In this document: positions 8,570 to 17,887 of the stretch, in pieces
Numbering within the stretch: the stretch's first letter is position 1
How the letters are laid out: the number at the start of each line of letters is the position of its first letter
DNA from: CAZOKH01 sp964580315
Lineage (GTDB): Bacteria > Chloroflexota > Anaerolineae > Anaerolineales > Anaerolineaceae
DNA length: 64,000 nucleotides
NCBI GenBank assembly: GCA_964580315.1
Contig: CAZOKH010000006.1
Coordinates: 1 to 64,000 of the forward strand
Direction of reading: 5' to 3'
Position numbers and translations under genes: made by a program
Notes under the pieces: model-generated
The model's database searches: none
What the model saw: only the letters and a program-made list of their open reading frames with translations
Told to the model about the DNA's origin: nothing

Positions 8570-9378
8570 TGCGCTGATTCCTCATTATTTATGGGTTCAT
8601 TCCTAACAAAACAGAGGATTCCATCGGCGACGCCGCGGGCAACTCGTTCGGGCTCTTTGGTGAGAATTTCGCGATCAAGATTGAGAAAACCGGTTTCAAT
8701 AATGGCCGCGGGTGTGTCGCTGTAAATTTCATTGAATGCGTGATAACTGGTCATATCGGGTGTGATTGTGTTGGCATGGAAGCTCAGCCCGGTGGCTCGT
8801 TCATAACGATTGATGAGGCAATCGGTCAATCGAGCAGTTTTTTCCGGGAAGGAATTGGCCACTGCCGCGCTGACTTTATAACCGGTGGCAGTGTCTCCCA
8901 CGTAGTCACACGAGTCGTTGTGGATGGATACCAGGGCAATTGCGCGATATTGATAAAGCTTGCGGTCAAATTCTTGCAGCAGGTCAACCTCAATCCCTTC
9001 GGCGTTCAGGTATTCTTTAACCAAAGAAGCAATGCGTAAATTTACCTCCACCTCCGTTAAACCGTCAGGACACACAGCGCCCGAATCATTTCCCCAGTGA
9101 CCGGCAACAATGCCGATGCGCTGCTGTATTTGCGGGGTGGGGGTGGGTAACTGCCCGCTTGAGTCATCATCGCGCTGCAAAGTGATGAGAATGTTGCGCA
9201 AGGTCTGATCGCTGAATAATCTGCTGGGAGTCCACAGCGTGAAAAGCGTTGCTGTGATTACAGCAATACTTAAAATGTTTTGGACGGCAATCCAAATACT
9301 CAGTCCTCTTTTCGCTGTTGGGCGCGATGGTTCGGGCACCTGTTCAGAAGAATTTTTTTCTGGTTGATTGATACTCAT
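8566..9378 (-). CDS. N-acetylmuramoyl-L-alanine amidase (Amidase_3), membrane anchored
   Basis: 270 aa. A hydrophobic helix at about 30-50 anchors the protein; the rest lies outside. The Amidase_3 fold is shown by the zinc ligands in GHWGND (His), LTEVEVN (Glu) and SIHNDS (His) and the catalytic Glu in IIETGFLNLDRE. It cleaves the bond between muramic acid and the peptide stem. First gene of the operon with the two L,D-transpeptidases (4-nt overlap), so hydrolysis and 3-3 cross-linking are probably expressed together. Confidence 0.9.
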   Translation of the reverse strand: MSINQPEKNSSEQVPEPSRPTAKRGLSIWIAVQNILSIAVITATLFTLWTPSRLFSDQTLRNILITLQRDDDSSGQLPTPTPQIQQRIGIVAGHWGNDSGAVCPDGLTEVEVNLRIASLVKEYLNAEGIEVDLLQEFDRKLYQYRAIALVSIHNDSCDYVGDTATGYKVSAAVANSFPEKTARLTDCLINRYERATGLSFHANTITPDMTSYHAFNEIYSDTPAAIIETGFLNLDREILTKEPERVARGVADGILCFVRNEPINNEESAQ

Positions 9379-9420
9379 GGATACTCCAAAGTGTTGAAAT
9401 AACCAATTATTCCAACATGC

Positions 9421-9452
9421 TTGACTTCATGGTGAAATCTGTTGTATATAAT
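9421..9452 (+). promoter_or_regulatory. Candidate promoter for the AMMECR1 gene
   Basis: TTGACT at 9421-9426 with TATATA at 9445-9450 (18-bp spacer) or TATAAT at 9447-9452 (20 bp). It lies in the divergent gap between the amidase and AMMECR1 genes. Confidence 0.5.
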
Positions 9453-9519
9453 GATAAAGCAATTTTAAATTAATACCAAAAATGTTTTATCTGGCAGGTA
9501 GAAGAACCAGGTGATACGC

Positions 9520-10095
9520 ATGAGCCAGTTATTTTTAAGTGATGAAGACAAACAAACTTTGTTACAGGTCGCCCGGCTTTCTCTTGTGCAGGCGGCTGAC
9601 GGCAGGCCGGCTCCTGAAATCGATATCCGCGATTATTCCAAGAACCTTCAAAGTGACGGTGCTTCTTTTGTAACCCTGACCAAAGTTGGAGATTTGCGAG
9701 GCTGCATAGGGACTTTGGAGGCATACCAGCCATTGGTGCAAGATGTATGCGAACACGCTCGTGCTGCTGCCATTGAAGATTACAGGTTTCCACCAGTGCG
9801 CACTCACGAAGTGCCGCAAATCAAAATCGAAATCTCGTATTTGACAGATCCCCAACTGTTGGAGTATCAAAATTCGGATGATCTGATTGCCAAATTGAGA
9901 CCCGGCATTGACGGCGTGGTGATTCGCGATGGATTGAGAAGGGCAACCTTCCTGCCTCAGGTATGGGAAAAGATACCTGATCCAAGAGAATTTCTGGATC
10001 ATCTTTGTTTGAAGATGGGCGGGCCGGCTCAATTGTGGCAAATGAAAAAATTAAAAGTGTCCCTTTATCAGGTTGATGAGTTTTCGGAACAATAA
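9520..10095 (+). CDS. AMMECR1-domain protein (AmmeMemoRadiSam system protein A)
   Basis: 191 aa from the ATG at 9520, chosen because AGGTGA lies 5 nt upstream; a GTG at 9511 is also possible. The protein is one AMMECR1 domain with the conserved core LRGCIGTLEAYQPL (Cys included) and later DGVVIRDG and ATFLPQVWE, standard for the family. The molecular function of AMMECR1 proteins is not settled; in some bacteria they sit beside a Memo protein and a radical SAM protein, but neither partner is nearby, so this copy is solitary within the window. Cytoplasmic. Followed by a strong bidirectional terminator. Confidence 0.92.
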   Translation: MSQLFLSDEDKQTLLQVARLSLVQAADGRPAPEIDIRDYSKNLQSDGASFVTLTKVGDLRGCIGTLEAYQPLVQDVCEHARAAAIEDYRFPPVRTHEVPQIKIEISYLTDPQLLEYQNSDDLIAKLRPGIDGVVIRDGLRRATFLPQVWEKIPDPREFLDHLCLKMGGPAQLWQMKKLKVSLYQVDEFSEQ

Positions 10096-10098
10096 AAG

Positions 10099-10130
10099 AA
10101 ACCACCCGGCTCAAATGAACCGGGTGGTTT
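10099..10130. terminator. Bidirectional terminator between AMMECR1 and DUF4013 genes
   Basis: 11-bp perfect stem aaaccacccgg / ccgggtggttt with 10-nt loop, A-rich on the left and T-rich on the right, between convergent genes. Confidence 0.85.
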
Positions 10131-10153
10131 TAGCCAGGCAATCAATTTGTGTA

Positions 10154-10816
10154 TTACGGCTGATGTGAAAGAGCCAGGGTGGCCTGATTGTAAGCCTGTC
10201 CAATGAAATGGCCGACGATGGCCAGGGAATAGGCCATGGTGAGAAAAACACCAACGCCACAGGCAATTGAACCCAGCGATGCCACAAACCCGGCTACGAT
10301 TTGACCGAGCAAAACGATCAGGTAGGCAACGGGGGCGGCTTTTACCAGTTTCCACACCTCACCAAATTTGAGGCCAGAGCCGATGGTGCCTTCGACTACA
10401 AAGCGGCCATACGCAGCTGAAAGCATGAATGCCATGAAAATGCCGTAGATCAGGGATAGTCCGCCGCAGCAAATCGATGTGGCGACCATGACGATGCTGA
10501 GAGTTTCCTCATCGATTTCAAGCATCTGCCCGACCGGGAGGGCAAGCTGCAGGGGCAGCATCAAGACAATCATGGGAAGAGCATAAACCAGCGATATGAC
10601 CCATGCTTGAAAACCTTTTTTTAGCTGCTCGCCAAAATCCAGCGAGGGTAGTGGGTCAGGATCGTGATTGATTACGCGTCGGGCGACTTCGAGACCCCAA
10701 CCGAATGCAACTATTTGACCGACAACCGGGATCAATGAAACCAGGGCGATAATGCCAATCTTTTTGAACCAATCAGGATCCTTGAACGGGAAAGAAAAAG
10801 GTAATCCGAATTCCAT
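10154..10816 (-). CDS. DUF4013 membrane protein
   Basis: 220 aa from the ATG at 10816, which has AAGGAGTG 8-9 nt upstream; a longer frame to 10903 lacks such a site. The start FPFKDPDWFKKIGIIAL and the following GWGLEVARRVI, with a polar DPLPSLDFGEQLKKGFQAW segment, match the DUF4013 pattern, and about five hydrophobic helices follow. Function unknown; these proteins are small polytopic membrane proteins, often with no fixed neighbours. It is monocistronic here, running convergent to the AMMECR1 gene. Confidence 0.85.
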   Translation of the reverse strand: MEFGLPFSFPFKDPDWFKKIGIIALVSLIPVVGQIVAFGWGLEVARRVINHDPDPLPSLDFGEQLKKGFQAWVISLVYALPMIVLMLPLQLALPVGQMLEIDEETLSIVMVATSICCGGLSLIYGIFMAFMLSAAYGRFVVEGTIGSGLKFGEVWKLVKAAPVAYLIVLLGQIVAGFVASLGSIACGVGVFLTMAYSLAIVGHFIGQAYNQATLALSHQP

Positions 10817-10986
10817 GATAATCACTCCTTTTTTTGAATGATGAATTGCATAAAAACTTAGGGAGACCGTTAATTTCCTCCCTGCTAAAAATAATATACC
10901 CAATTTTGGTTGGAATTACAAGCGATTGAGATAACTTGGTTATTGGAAAAGTGTTAGCAGTTGGTTAAGAATAATTTCATATTCCA

Positions 10987-13362
10987 TTAACCAAGAAAGA
11001 TGCGCTGCGGTGCAGGATCAGAAATGGTGATGGTTTGGCCGTTGTGAAAAGTGATCACGGTATCATGTTGATGCCTGGTCAATACCAAACCGCGGTAGCG
11101 GATGGTAACGGGAAATGGAAAGGGGTTATCTCCCTCAATTATGATTTCTTGTTCCGTTATGCGGCGAATTCCCAGTGTTTTGAGAAATAGCCCGATGGGC
11201 GCCAGTCCGGAAATGGAATTGATTTCACCGGAGGCGTGACCTGTGAAGGCGTCGAATTGTTCTTTGATACCATGATGGGTTTTCATGGATTGAATAACGC
11301 CATCCATTAGATTCTTGATGAGATTTACTGTTAAATCGCGATAGCCGTAATACAGCAGACCTTCACCGATGAAATGATTCCAGGTCAGGTGAGTAAATGT
11401 TGATATATTTTCCTGGTCTTTCGATGATGTGGGCCTGGTACTGATGCCAAATTTTTGAAGATAATGAGAAGTGATTTTTTTCTGGACCATTTTCCCGGCG
11501 CGGTGCGCATTAGGAATGGATGCCCATAACGGTAACAACAGGGAACAATCTTCAAGGGTGTAATCAATGGTATGGATGGTGGCATGATCTTCCCCGGTTA
11601 ATCCAATCAATTGCAGTTCATTAATTCGGCTGAAAAGTTGTTTGCTGGTGAAAACGGCGCTGTGAGATGTCCAGGTGAGTTGACCGGGGCCGATCTTTTC
11701 GACAATTTCTTCATTGTCAATTCCCAACCCGATCAAACTTGCCTGAAGCGGCCTGGTGTTCTCATTCTCAAATTCAACGGCAATTTGAATGCGCTGCGGC
11801 GTTTTGAATGACCTGTTTAGGGTTATTTTTTGTTTACCCTTGAAAGTGCGGTGAAACTCCGATCGAGTATTCATGTGTCCGGTGTAATCCCGGTAGGCAT
11901 AGCTGTTTGCAGATGGGCGCCAGGTTGATTCGATGCTTGCTTTGAGTTGACTGGCTTTCTCTTGCAGCCAATCAAGATCATCGTCTATTTGGATGCGTGT
12001 GGCAATTTCAATCAGGCTGGCAAGTTCTTTGTACAGCATGGCTCCCAGGGATGGCGACTCGAGCAGTGATACATCAACTCCCTGTGATCCTGGCTGCCAC
12101 GCGTTCAACATGGGGCTGTCTGGCAGACCGGTCTGGATTAGATGACGCCATTCAGGATAACCATCCAGATCGTGATCCATTTCTTGAGAAAACCAGAATT
12201 GAATGAATTTCAACAGGGATGGGTAAATATCACTCATCCAGAGCGAATTTTCTCGATAGGCGTCAATTTTCAATGCCATTGAAGCCAGAACGGGCTGCGC
12301 CAATTGGCGCGTGCGCTGCCCTGCCAGGCCGGGTTTCCAGTCAATGAACCCGCGTTCATCTTGCACATGAATGAAGTTTCTTAAGAGCCCTTCTGCCAGA
12401 TCTAAATTCCCTGGCAATAAATAATCCACCAGGTAATAGGCTTCCAGCGCTGTCTGGCCGTTCCACTGGTAGGAAAAATCAATGCCATCGCCGCGCTGTG
12501 AATATCCCTGGTCGGGGTGGCGACTGAGGACAAATGAAGGGTTGGGTAATTGCCTGGAGGGTGGGAAAAAAAGGTTTGCAGCGGTTTTTTGCGACATGGC
12601 AAATGCTGCATCCCAATCAGTGTTGCCGGTGGTTATTTCAATCTGTCGCGCGGCATGACTCAGTTCCTGACTGGCAATTTCTGCATCCCAGGGTCGGGCA
12701 ATCGTTTTGCGTGCCAGTTCCAGCGATGCTTGCGGATTATTCAATGAAGCCAACGCCCAGGTTAACTGTCGGCTCCCGTAGGAATCCAATTCAATTGTAT
12801 GGGCGAGGGATGGCAATAATTTATTTCCTGCTTTGGGCCCACCGGCCATATAGCAAACCGGCGCCAGATTGGCGGCCTGTCCTTGCAGATAAACAGCGAT
12901 GTCCGTCGGTATGACAGACATGCCCTCTCCACTGTTCAAGGAACTTAACATGCTGATTAATTCAAAGCCGAAGGATTCTTTCAGTACCCCTTCATTTTTA
13001 AACCTGAATCTGCCCGTGATCACGTGAGAATCGGGAATCCAGTATTCTGCTTCGACGTTGATACCCAGGAAAGGAGAAAATGTGATCAGCAGGTAATTTG
13101 ATAAAAATGTCTTGACTGAGGGCGGACGATAGAAATCGGCGGGATTAACATAATCGATACCCTTATATTCAAAAACGGGGTAAAGACGCATCCAATGTGC
13201 GCGCAGTCCAAATGTGGTCTGAGCACACAATGATTCGGGTTTGTTCCAGCCCAGAATGATTTCCCAGATGTGGTCATCCGTGTATTCAATGCGGCTGTGA
13301 TTTAAATCTGCTGCGATGATCAGGCTGAGTGGATCGGCTCTGGATAATGCCCATTTTTTCAT
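10987..13362 (-). CDS. Six-hairpin glycosidase-like protein (GH63/debranching-enzyme type)
   Basis: 791 aa with no clear signal peptide, so probably cytoplasmic. The N-terminal ~230 residues look beta-rich, and the middle (about 245-480) looks like an (alpha/alpha)6 barrel: DGIDFSYQWNGQTALEAYYL, DYLLPGN, and SQEMDHDLDGYPEWRH, a pattern typical of GH63, amylo-alpha-1,6-glucosidase-like and trehalase-like enzymes, where Asp/Glu in such loops act as catalysts. The barrel seems interrupted by a beta insert (about 520-610) before a final helical part and a small C-terminal beta domain. Substrate unknown; an alpha-glucan or disaccharide is a guess. Monocistronic. Confidence 0.7.
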   Translation of the reverse strand: MKKWALSRADPLSLIIAADLNHSRIEYTDDHIWEIILGWNKPESLCAQTTFGLRAHWMRLYPVFEYKGIDYVNPADFYRPPSVKTFLSNYLLITFSPFLGINVEAEYWIPDSHVITGRFRFKNEGVLKESFGFELISMLSSLNSGEGMSVIPTDIAVYLQGQAANLAPVCYMAGGPKAGNKLLPSLAHTIELDSYGSRQLTWALASLNNPQASLELARKTIARPWDAEIASQELSHAARQIEITTGNTDWDAAFAMSQKTAANLFFPPSRQLPNPSFVLSRHPDQGYSQRGDGIDFSYQWNGQTALEAYYLVDYLLPGNLDLAEGLLRNFIHVQDERGFIDWKPGLAGQRTRQLAQPVLASMALKIDAYRENSLWMSDIYPSLLKFIQFWFSQEMDHDLDGYPEWRHLIQTGLPDSPMLNAWQPGSQGVDVSLLESPSLGAMLYKELASLIEIATRIQIDDDLDWLQEKASQLKASIESTWRPSANSYAYRDYTGHMNTRSEFHRTFKGKQKITLNRSFKTPQRIQIAVEFENENTRPLQASLIGLGIDNEEIVEKIGPGQLTWTSHSAVFTSKQLFSRINELQLIGLTGEDHATIHTIDYTLEDCSLLLPLWASIPNAHRAGKMVQKKITSHYLQKFGISTRPTSSKDQENISTFTHLTWNHFIGEGLLYYGYRDLTVNLIKNLMDGVIQSMKTHHGIKEQFDAFTGHASGEINSISGLAPIGLFLKTLGIRRITEQEIIIEGDNPFPFPVTIRYRGLVLTRHQHDTVITFHNGQTITISDPAPQRIFLG

Positions 13363-13410
13363 GCCTGTAATTCTACGAGCAGAATGTCATGCGGTCAACG
13401 TGGTTGCATG

Positions 13411-13454
13411 GGGGAAAATAAAATTACACCTGAGAGAAAAATCCCAGGTGTAAT
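13411..13454 (-). terminator. Terminator after the lipoprotein gene at 13476-14204
   Basis: 10-bp stem attacacctg / caggtgtaat; on the minus strand it is followed by a T-rich tract (ttttatttt). It lies about 20 nt past the lipoprotein stop. Confidence 0.8.
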
Positions 13455-13475
13455 GGCAACGTTTGGTTGACTGTG

Positions 13476-14204
13476 TTAATTTGAAGTGCGGTTGAAGAAG
13501 TAATTGTTTGCGTAACTACCGTCAGAGAATTCAATCCGCACATCAATTCTTCCACTGCCTTTTAATTCAACCGGTATTGCGTAGGTGGCCGTGATTGAAC
13601 CACCTTCACCGGTGTCGTAGGTGCCAATCAGGATGCCATTGAAGCCAAGAGTGCCGGCAGGTCCCATGTAGACGGAAAATTCATCATTTTTGGGAAATTC
13701 GTGGGTGACAATGGTAACTGATTGATCAAAGGTTACGCCACGGATGCCAAAGGTGGCCATTCCCGGAACACCCTCAAACACATAAAAAACTGGCGTGGCA
13801 GCAGTGGCAGCCGGTGCGGCAGGTGTGCCGAATGGCGTGGCGGTCCCATAACCGGGAATTGTGGTGCTGGAACCGCCGGCAAATGCCGTCAGCGTCATGT
13901 TGATTGAGGGGGGATTTGTGGCCACACCCGTAAGCATTAGTTGTTCGCCGGGGGTCTCTGAGGGGACAGCCGTGGCCGGCGGCGTGGGAGACGGCATGGC
14001 GTTGCGCGTGGCCGCCAGTGAACGCGCTTCTTGAGTCAGTTCAATAGAATCAGGCACAACCGGCGGTTGGGTTATGACCTGAAAGGGGAGCTCGTTAAAT
14101 GTTGCCGTCGCATAGGGCGCTGTTGATGCAGGACGCTGGCAGGCAGGCAAAATGAGCATGATTAGAACCGTGATGCAAATCAGAAATAATCTATTCCGTT
14201 TCAT
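13476..14204 (-). CDS. Lipoprotein with Thr/Pro-rich linker, unrecognised domain
   Basis: 242 aa. A lipoprotein signal with lipobox LPAC (Cys at about 22) anchors it outside the membrane. Residues about 25-150 are low-complexity Ala/Thr/Pro linker. The C-terminal ~95 residues are beta-rich (FEGVPGMATFGIRGVTF, then GGSITATYAIPVEL and GRIDVRIEF) and look Ig-like, but I cannot name the family. The start is supported by AAGGAGAAG upstream. Divergent from the PBP gene. Function unknown. Confidence 0.8.
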   Translation of the reverse strand: MKRNRLFLICITVLIMLILPACQRPASTAPYATATFNELPFQVITQPPVVPDSIELTQEARSLAATRNAMPSPTPPATAVPSETPGEQLMLTGVATNPPSINMTLTAFAGGSSTTIPGYGTATPFGTPAAPAATAATPVFYVFEGVPGMATFGIRGVTFDQSVTIVTHEFPKNDEFSVYMGPAGTLGFNGILIGTYDTGEGGSITATYAIPVELKGSGRIDVRIEFSDGSYANNYFFNRTSN

Positions 14205-14427
14205 ACAATCTTCTCCTTAATCAGTCCATACTCTCTGGAGGCTGCCAGCCTGAAAAATCCAGAGGATGCAGTGATCATGTTTTTTTTATAAATTTCGACA
14301 CCCGTGTAGGTGCAAGAGCAATGCCAATAACTGAATTTGTATCATAATATCGCTGTAAATACCATGTATTGTTTTGTGCTAGAATTGAATACGGTGGCAA
14401 CCTTCCTGGAAGGAGCAATTGAAAAGA

Positions 14428-17400
14428 ATGGGAATTATGGATCCGAAAAAATCTGATTCCACCCCGGATGAGAATTCGAATTCACAGCGGCCAGAAAAAC
14501 CTGAACAACGATTTCGACGCCTGTTGAGTTCATCTGATGATGAAGATATGATCTCTGATGCGGAACATCAGGGACCTGAGGAGGATAAAATCCATCCAAC
14601 CGGTGATCCCAATGTGACTGGTGGATGGTTTTCAGGTATTCATAACCCAGATTCCAATGCAAATGATTTACGGCATCCCACAGGCGAACCCGATGCCACA
14701 GGGGGATGGTATAAAAAGACATCTGATACTCCCGAACCCGAAGTCACCCGGGTGTCGGTGAAACCAGAAAAACCGCAAAACCTTGGCGAATCATCTCACC
14801 AGGGTGGAAAGACACCTCCCACCACGCCTAATCCTCAAAATGCATTTCCCAGGTCAGAGATTCCCGGACGGGTGGATGAAGTGGACAGGGGGGCCACCCG
14901 GGTTACACCGGCTGCATACCAGCTTTCACAAAAACCAGGAACTGCCAGCCCGGATGCCAGGACAACACAGACGGGTACTTCTCAATCAAGACCAACCGGG
15001 CATACCCAGCCTTCACGCCGTACGACTGTTGCTCAAACCAGTGCAAAACAAGCCAAACCAGTGAAAAAAGAAAAGCAACCCGCTGCGGCTATGAACAATT
15101 GCCTGATGCGCGGGTTCATTGCGGTCATTTTTGCCGGGTTGTTTTTGGTGGTGATGCTGCTTTCCATTGGCGTTTTTCAATATTTCTCAATTGCAAGGGC
15201 ATTACCTTCAGTCAGTGATTTGCGGGAAAAGGCATCTCAATTTGAGACAACACATATCCTGGACCGTAACGGCAACCAGCTTTACGATATTATGGACCCC
15301 AACGCCGGGCGGCGAACGTATGTGCCATTGGATAAGATTTCTCCTTATGTGGTGGCAGCCACCATTGCCACTGAAGACAAGGATTTTTACACTCACCCAG
15401 GTTTTGACCCTATGGCTATCACCCGGGCGCTGTGGCAAAACTATACTTCGGGCGGCACAGTATCGGGAGCTTCCACGATCACCCAGCAACTGGCGCGCAC
15501 ATTGCTGCTTTCGCCCACCGAACGGAGCCAGCGAACTGTAAGCCGTAAAACCCGCGAAATTGTGCTGGCAGCTGAAATTACCCGGCGCTATTCCAAAGAT
15601 GAAATCATGGAATTGTATTTGAATGAAATCTACTATGGAAATATGGCATATGGGATTGAAGCTGCCGCGGAAACATATTTCAACACCTCGGCCAGCCAGT
15701 TGACCCTGGGACAGGCTGCATTTCTGGCGGGGTTGCCTCAAGCGCCGGCTGTTTATGATATTTACACGAACCGCAACGAGGCGATTAATCGCTTCAAGCA
15801 GGTATTAATGCTGATCTTTGAATATAACCAGGAAAAAGGATGTATTGAAGTCAGCAACAGCCTGCAGCCGGTGTGTGTTGATGCTCAACTTGCATCTGAA
15901 GCCTTTAAAGAAATAGACAGCAGGACGTTTGAACTGCACCAGGTAACCATGAAGTATCCGCACTGGGTGAATTTCATTCGCGCCATGCTGGAAACCCGCT
16001 ACGATTCACAGACCATATACCGGTCAGGTTTTAATGTATACACAACGCTTGACCCGGGTCTTCAAAATGAAGCCGAGCGGATTGTTGGCGAACAGGTGGC
16101 CAGCCTGGCTGACCGGCATGTAACCGATGGGGCGTTGGTGGCCATTCATCCTTCAACTGGAGAGATACTGGCTATGGTGGGATCGGCCGATTTCTATAAC
16201 GAAGCCATTTCCGGCCAGGTGAATATGGCGGTCAGTCCGCGCCAACCGGGATCATCCATCAAACCATTAACCTATGCGGCTGCTTTTGAAAAAGGCTGGA
16301 CTCCATCCACATTGATATGGGATGTGGAAAGTGAATTTCCGCCTTCGGGTAAAGAGGACGATCCGGCGGCGCCTTATATTCCAGTAAATTATGATGGCCG
16401 TTTTCATGGCCCCGTGCGGGTAAGAGATGCTCTGGCTAATTCGTTCAACATTCCAGCAGTGAAAACGCTGCAATTTGTAGGGATTTATGATGATCCCAAC
16501 ACGGCTGGGAAGGAAGGATTCATCTCGTTTGCTGAACGGATGGGCATTACCACGCTGGTTCGCCCTGATTATGGTCTCTCATTGACACTGGGCGGCGGCG
16601 ACGTATCGTTGTTGGAATTGACTTCTGCTTATTCTGTGTTTGCCAACAGCGGCAGGCGGGTGGCGCCGATTGCCATTACGCGCATTGAAGATTACGCCGG
16701 TAATGTCATTTTTGATCAGCCTTTGCAGGCTGGTGAGCAGGTTGTTCGTCCCGAACATGCTTACCTGATTTCTTCGATCCTCTCGGACAATGAAGCCCGA
16801 ACGCCCATGTTTGGCGCCAATTCTGTTCTAAATTTGCCATTCCGGGTGGCCGCAAAAACAGGCACGACCAATGATTTCCGCGACAATTGGACGCTGGGTT
16901 ATACACCAGACCTGGCTGTTGGTGTGTGGGTTGGTAATGCTGATTACTCTCCCATGGAAAACACAACCGGGCTAACGGGCGCTGCGCCGATCTGGTCAGA
17001 GTTTATGCAGGTTGCGATTAATAAACTAACCGGCGGAAATCCCACAGGCTTTTATCAACCAGCCGGTATTGTCGAAGAAACCATTTGTGAGGTCTCGGGT
17101 GCACAACCTTCAGAGTGGTGCCCCTCGACGCGAACGGAATATTTTGCCAGTGATCAACTTCCCCCCACAAAAAAGAATGACCTGTGGAGAAAAGAAGTGA
17201 TTGACACCTGGACAGGTTTAAAAGCATCAGCACATTGTTCTGAATTCACCCAGGAGAAGCTGGTGATGAACGTCAAAGATAAGTGGGCAATCAAATGGCT
17301 GACCGAAACCGATGAAGGCAAAGGTTGGGCTGAAGAGATGGGTTTTAAGGACCCCATTGTGTTTGAACAGGAAAAAGAATGTTCGGCTGACGATCCGCGC

Positions 17401-17871
17401 CCGACAATTTTCTTCTCAAACCTTGTCGATGGACAGGCGATCAATAGCTCGCCGTATGATATCTACGCAGTGGTATATGCCACTGATCAATTCCGGAAAT
17501 TCCGCCTGGAATACGGCGAAGGGGATAACCCGAAAGAATGGAAACCCCTGGTCAAAGATATCACCGAACAATACCGCGACCCCGAAAGAATTTACACATG
17601 GGATTTGGAAGATGTGAAGCGCGGGAAAGTGACCGTTCGTATTTATGTCCAGAGCACCGAAAAGCGGTTTGCCGAAAAGAGGGTGCATCTTATCATCAAA
17701 GTTCCCACCCCGACTGCCACGAGTACGGTTACATCAACACCAACAAGCACCGTTACACCCACCAGCACCATTACACCCACACCAACGGTGACGACCACAC
17801 CAACCCAAACCAACACACCGCCGCCTCCGACGGATACCCCCACACCTTCTGACACACCGGCTGAGCCTTAG
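14428..17871 (+). CDS. Class A penicillin-binding protein (glycosyltransferase-transpeptidase)
   Basis: About 1147 aa, long for PBP1A. The first ~220 residues are a disordered cytoplasmic tail with two copies of an HPTGxPxxTGGW motif (about 55 and 84). A transmembrane helix (about 228-255) leads to the GT51 domain with catalytic Glu in ATEDKDFYTHPG (about 316) and STITQQLAR, then the transpeptidase with SSIK (Ser609, Lys612), SFN (672-674) and KTGTT (810-814). It polymerises glycan strands and cross-links them. The tail after about 1090 is Thr/Pro-rich. Start uncertain: GGAAGGAG sits 12 nt before this ATG and 3 nt before a TTG at 14419. Confidence 0.93.
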   Translation: MGIMDPKKSDSTPDENSNSQRPEKPEQRFRRLLSSSDDEDMISDAEHQGPEEDKIHPTGDPNVTGGWFSGIHNPDSNANDLRHPTGEPDATGGWYKKTSDTPEPEVTRVSVKPEKPQNLGESSHQGGKTPPTTPNPQNAFPRSEIPGRVDEVDRGATRVTPAAYQLSQKPGTASPDARTTQTGTSQSRPTGHTQPSRRTTVAQTSAKQAKPVKKEKQPAAAMNNCLMRGFIAVIFAGLFLVVMLLSIGVFQYFSIARALPSVSDLREKASQFETTHILDRNGNQLYDIMDPNAGRRTYVPLDKISPYVVAATIATEDKDFYTHPGFDPMAITRALWQNYTSGGTVSGASTITQQLARTLLLSPTERSQRTVSRKTREIVLAAEITRRYSKDEIMELYLNEIYYGNMAYGIEAAAETYFNTSASQLTLGQAAFLAGLPQAPAVYDIYTNRNEAINRFKQVLMLIFEYNQEKGCIEVSNSLQPVCVDAQLASEAFKEIDSRTFELHQVTMKYPHWVNFIRAMLETRYDSQTIYRSGFNVYTTLDPGLQNEAERIVGEQVASLADRHVTDGALVAIHPSTGEILAMVGSADFYNEAISGQVNMAVSPRQPGSSIKPLTYAAAFEKGWTPSTLIWDVESEFPPSGKEDDPAAPYIPVNYDGRFHGPVRVRDALANSFNIPAVKTLQFVGIYDDPNTAGKEGFISFAERMGITTLVRPDYGLSLTLGGGDVSLLELTSAYSVFANSGRRVAPIAITRIEDYAGNVIFDQPLQAGEQVVRPEHAYLISSILSDNEARTPMFGANSVLNLPFRVAAKTGTTNDFRDNWTLGYTPDLAVGVWVGNADYSPMENTTGLTGAAPIWSEFMQVAINKLTGGNPTGFYQPAGIVEETICEVSGAQPSEWCPSTRTEYFASDQLPPTKKNDLWRKEVIDTWTGLKASAHCSEFTQEKLVMNVKDKWAIKWLTETDEGKGWAEEMGFKDPIVFEQEKECSADDPRPTIFFSNLVDGQAINSSPYDIYAVVYATDQFRKFRLEYGEGDNPKEWKPLVKDITEQYRDPERIYTWDLEDVKRGKVTVRIYVQSTEKRFAEKRVHLIIKVPTPTATSTVTSTPTSTVTPTSTITPTPTVTTTPTQTNTPPPPTDTPTPSDTPAEP

Positions 17872-17887
17872 GCTCAGCCGGTCTTTT
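17856..17887. terminator. Hairpin terminator containing both convergent stop codons
   Basis: 12-bp perfect stem accggctgagcc / ggctcagccggt with a 3-nt loop and a T-rich tail on the plus strand (cttttct). The PBP stop (TAG 17869-17871) and the opposite gene's stop (17874-17876) both lie inside it. The minus-strand side lacks a T run. Confidence 0.85.

Noticed and set aside
17700..17870. Repeats at the PBP 3' end and small ORFs on both strands there
   Set aside because: They reflect codons of the Thr/Pro tail; the opposite-strand ORFs are shadows.
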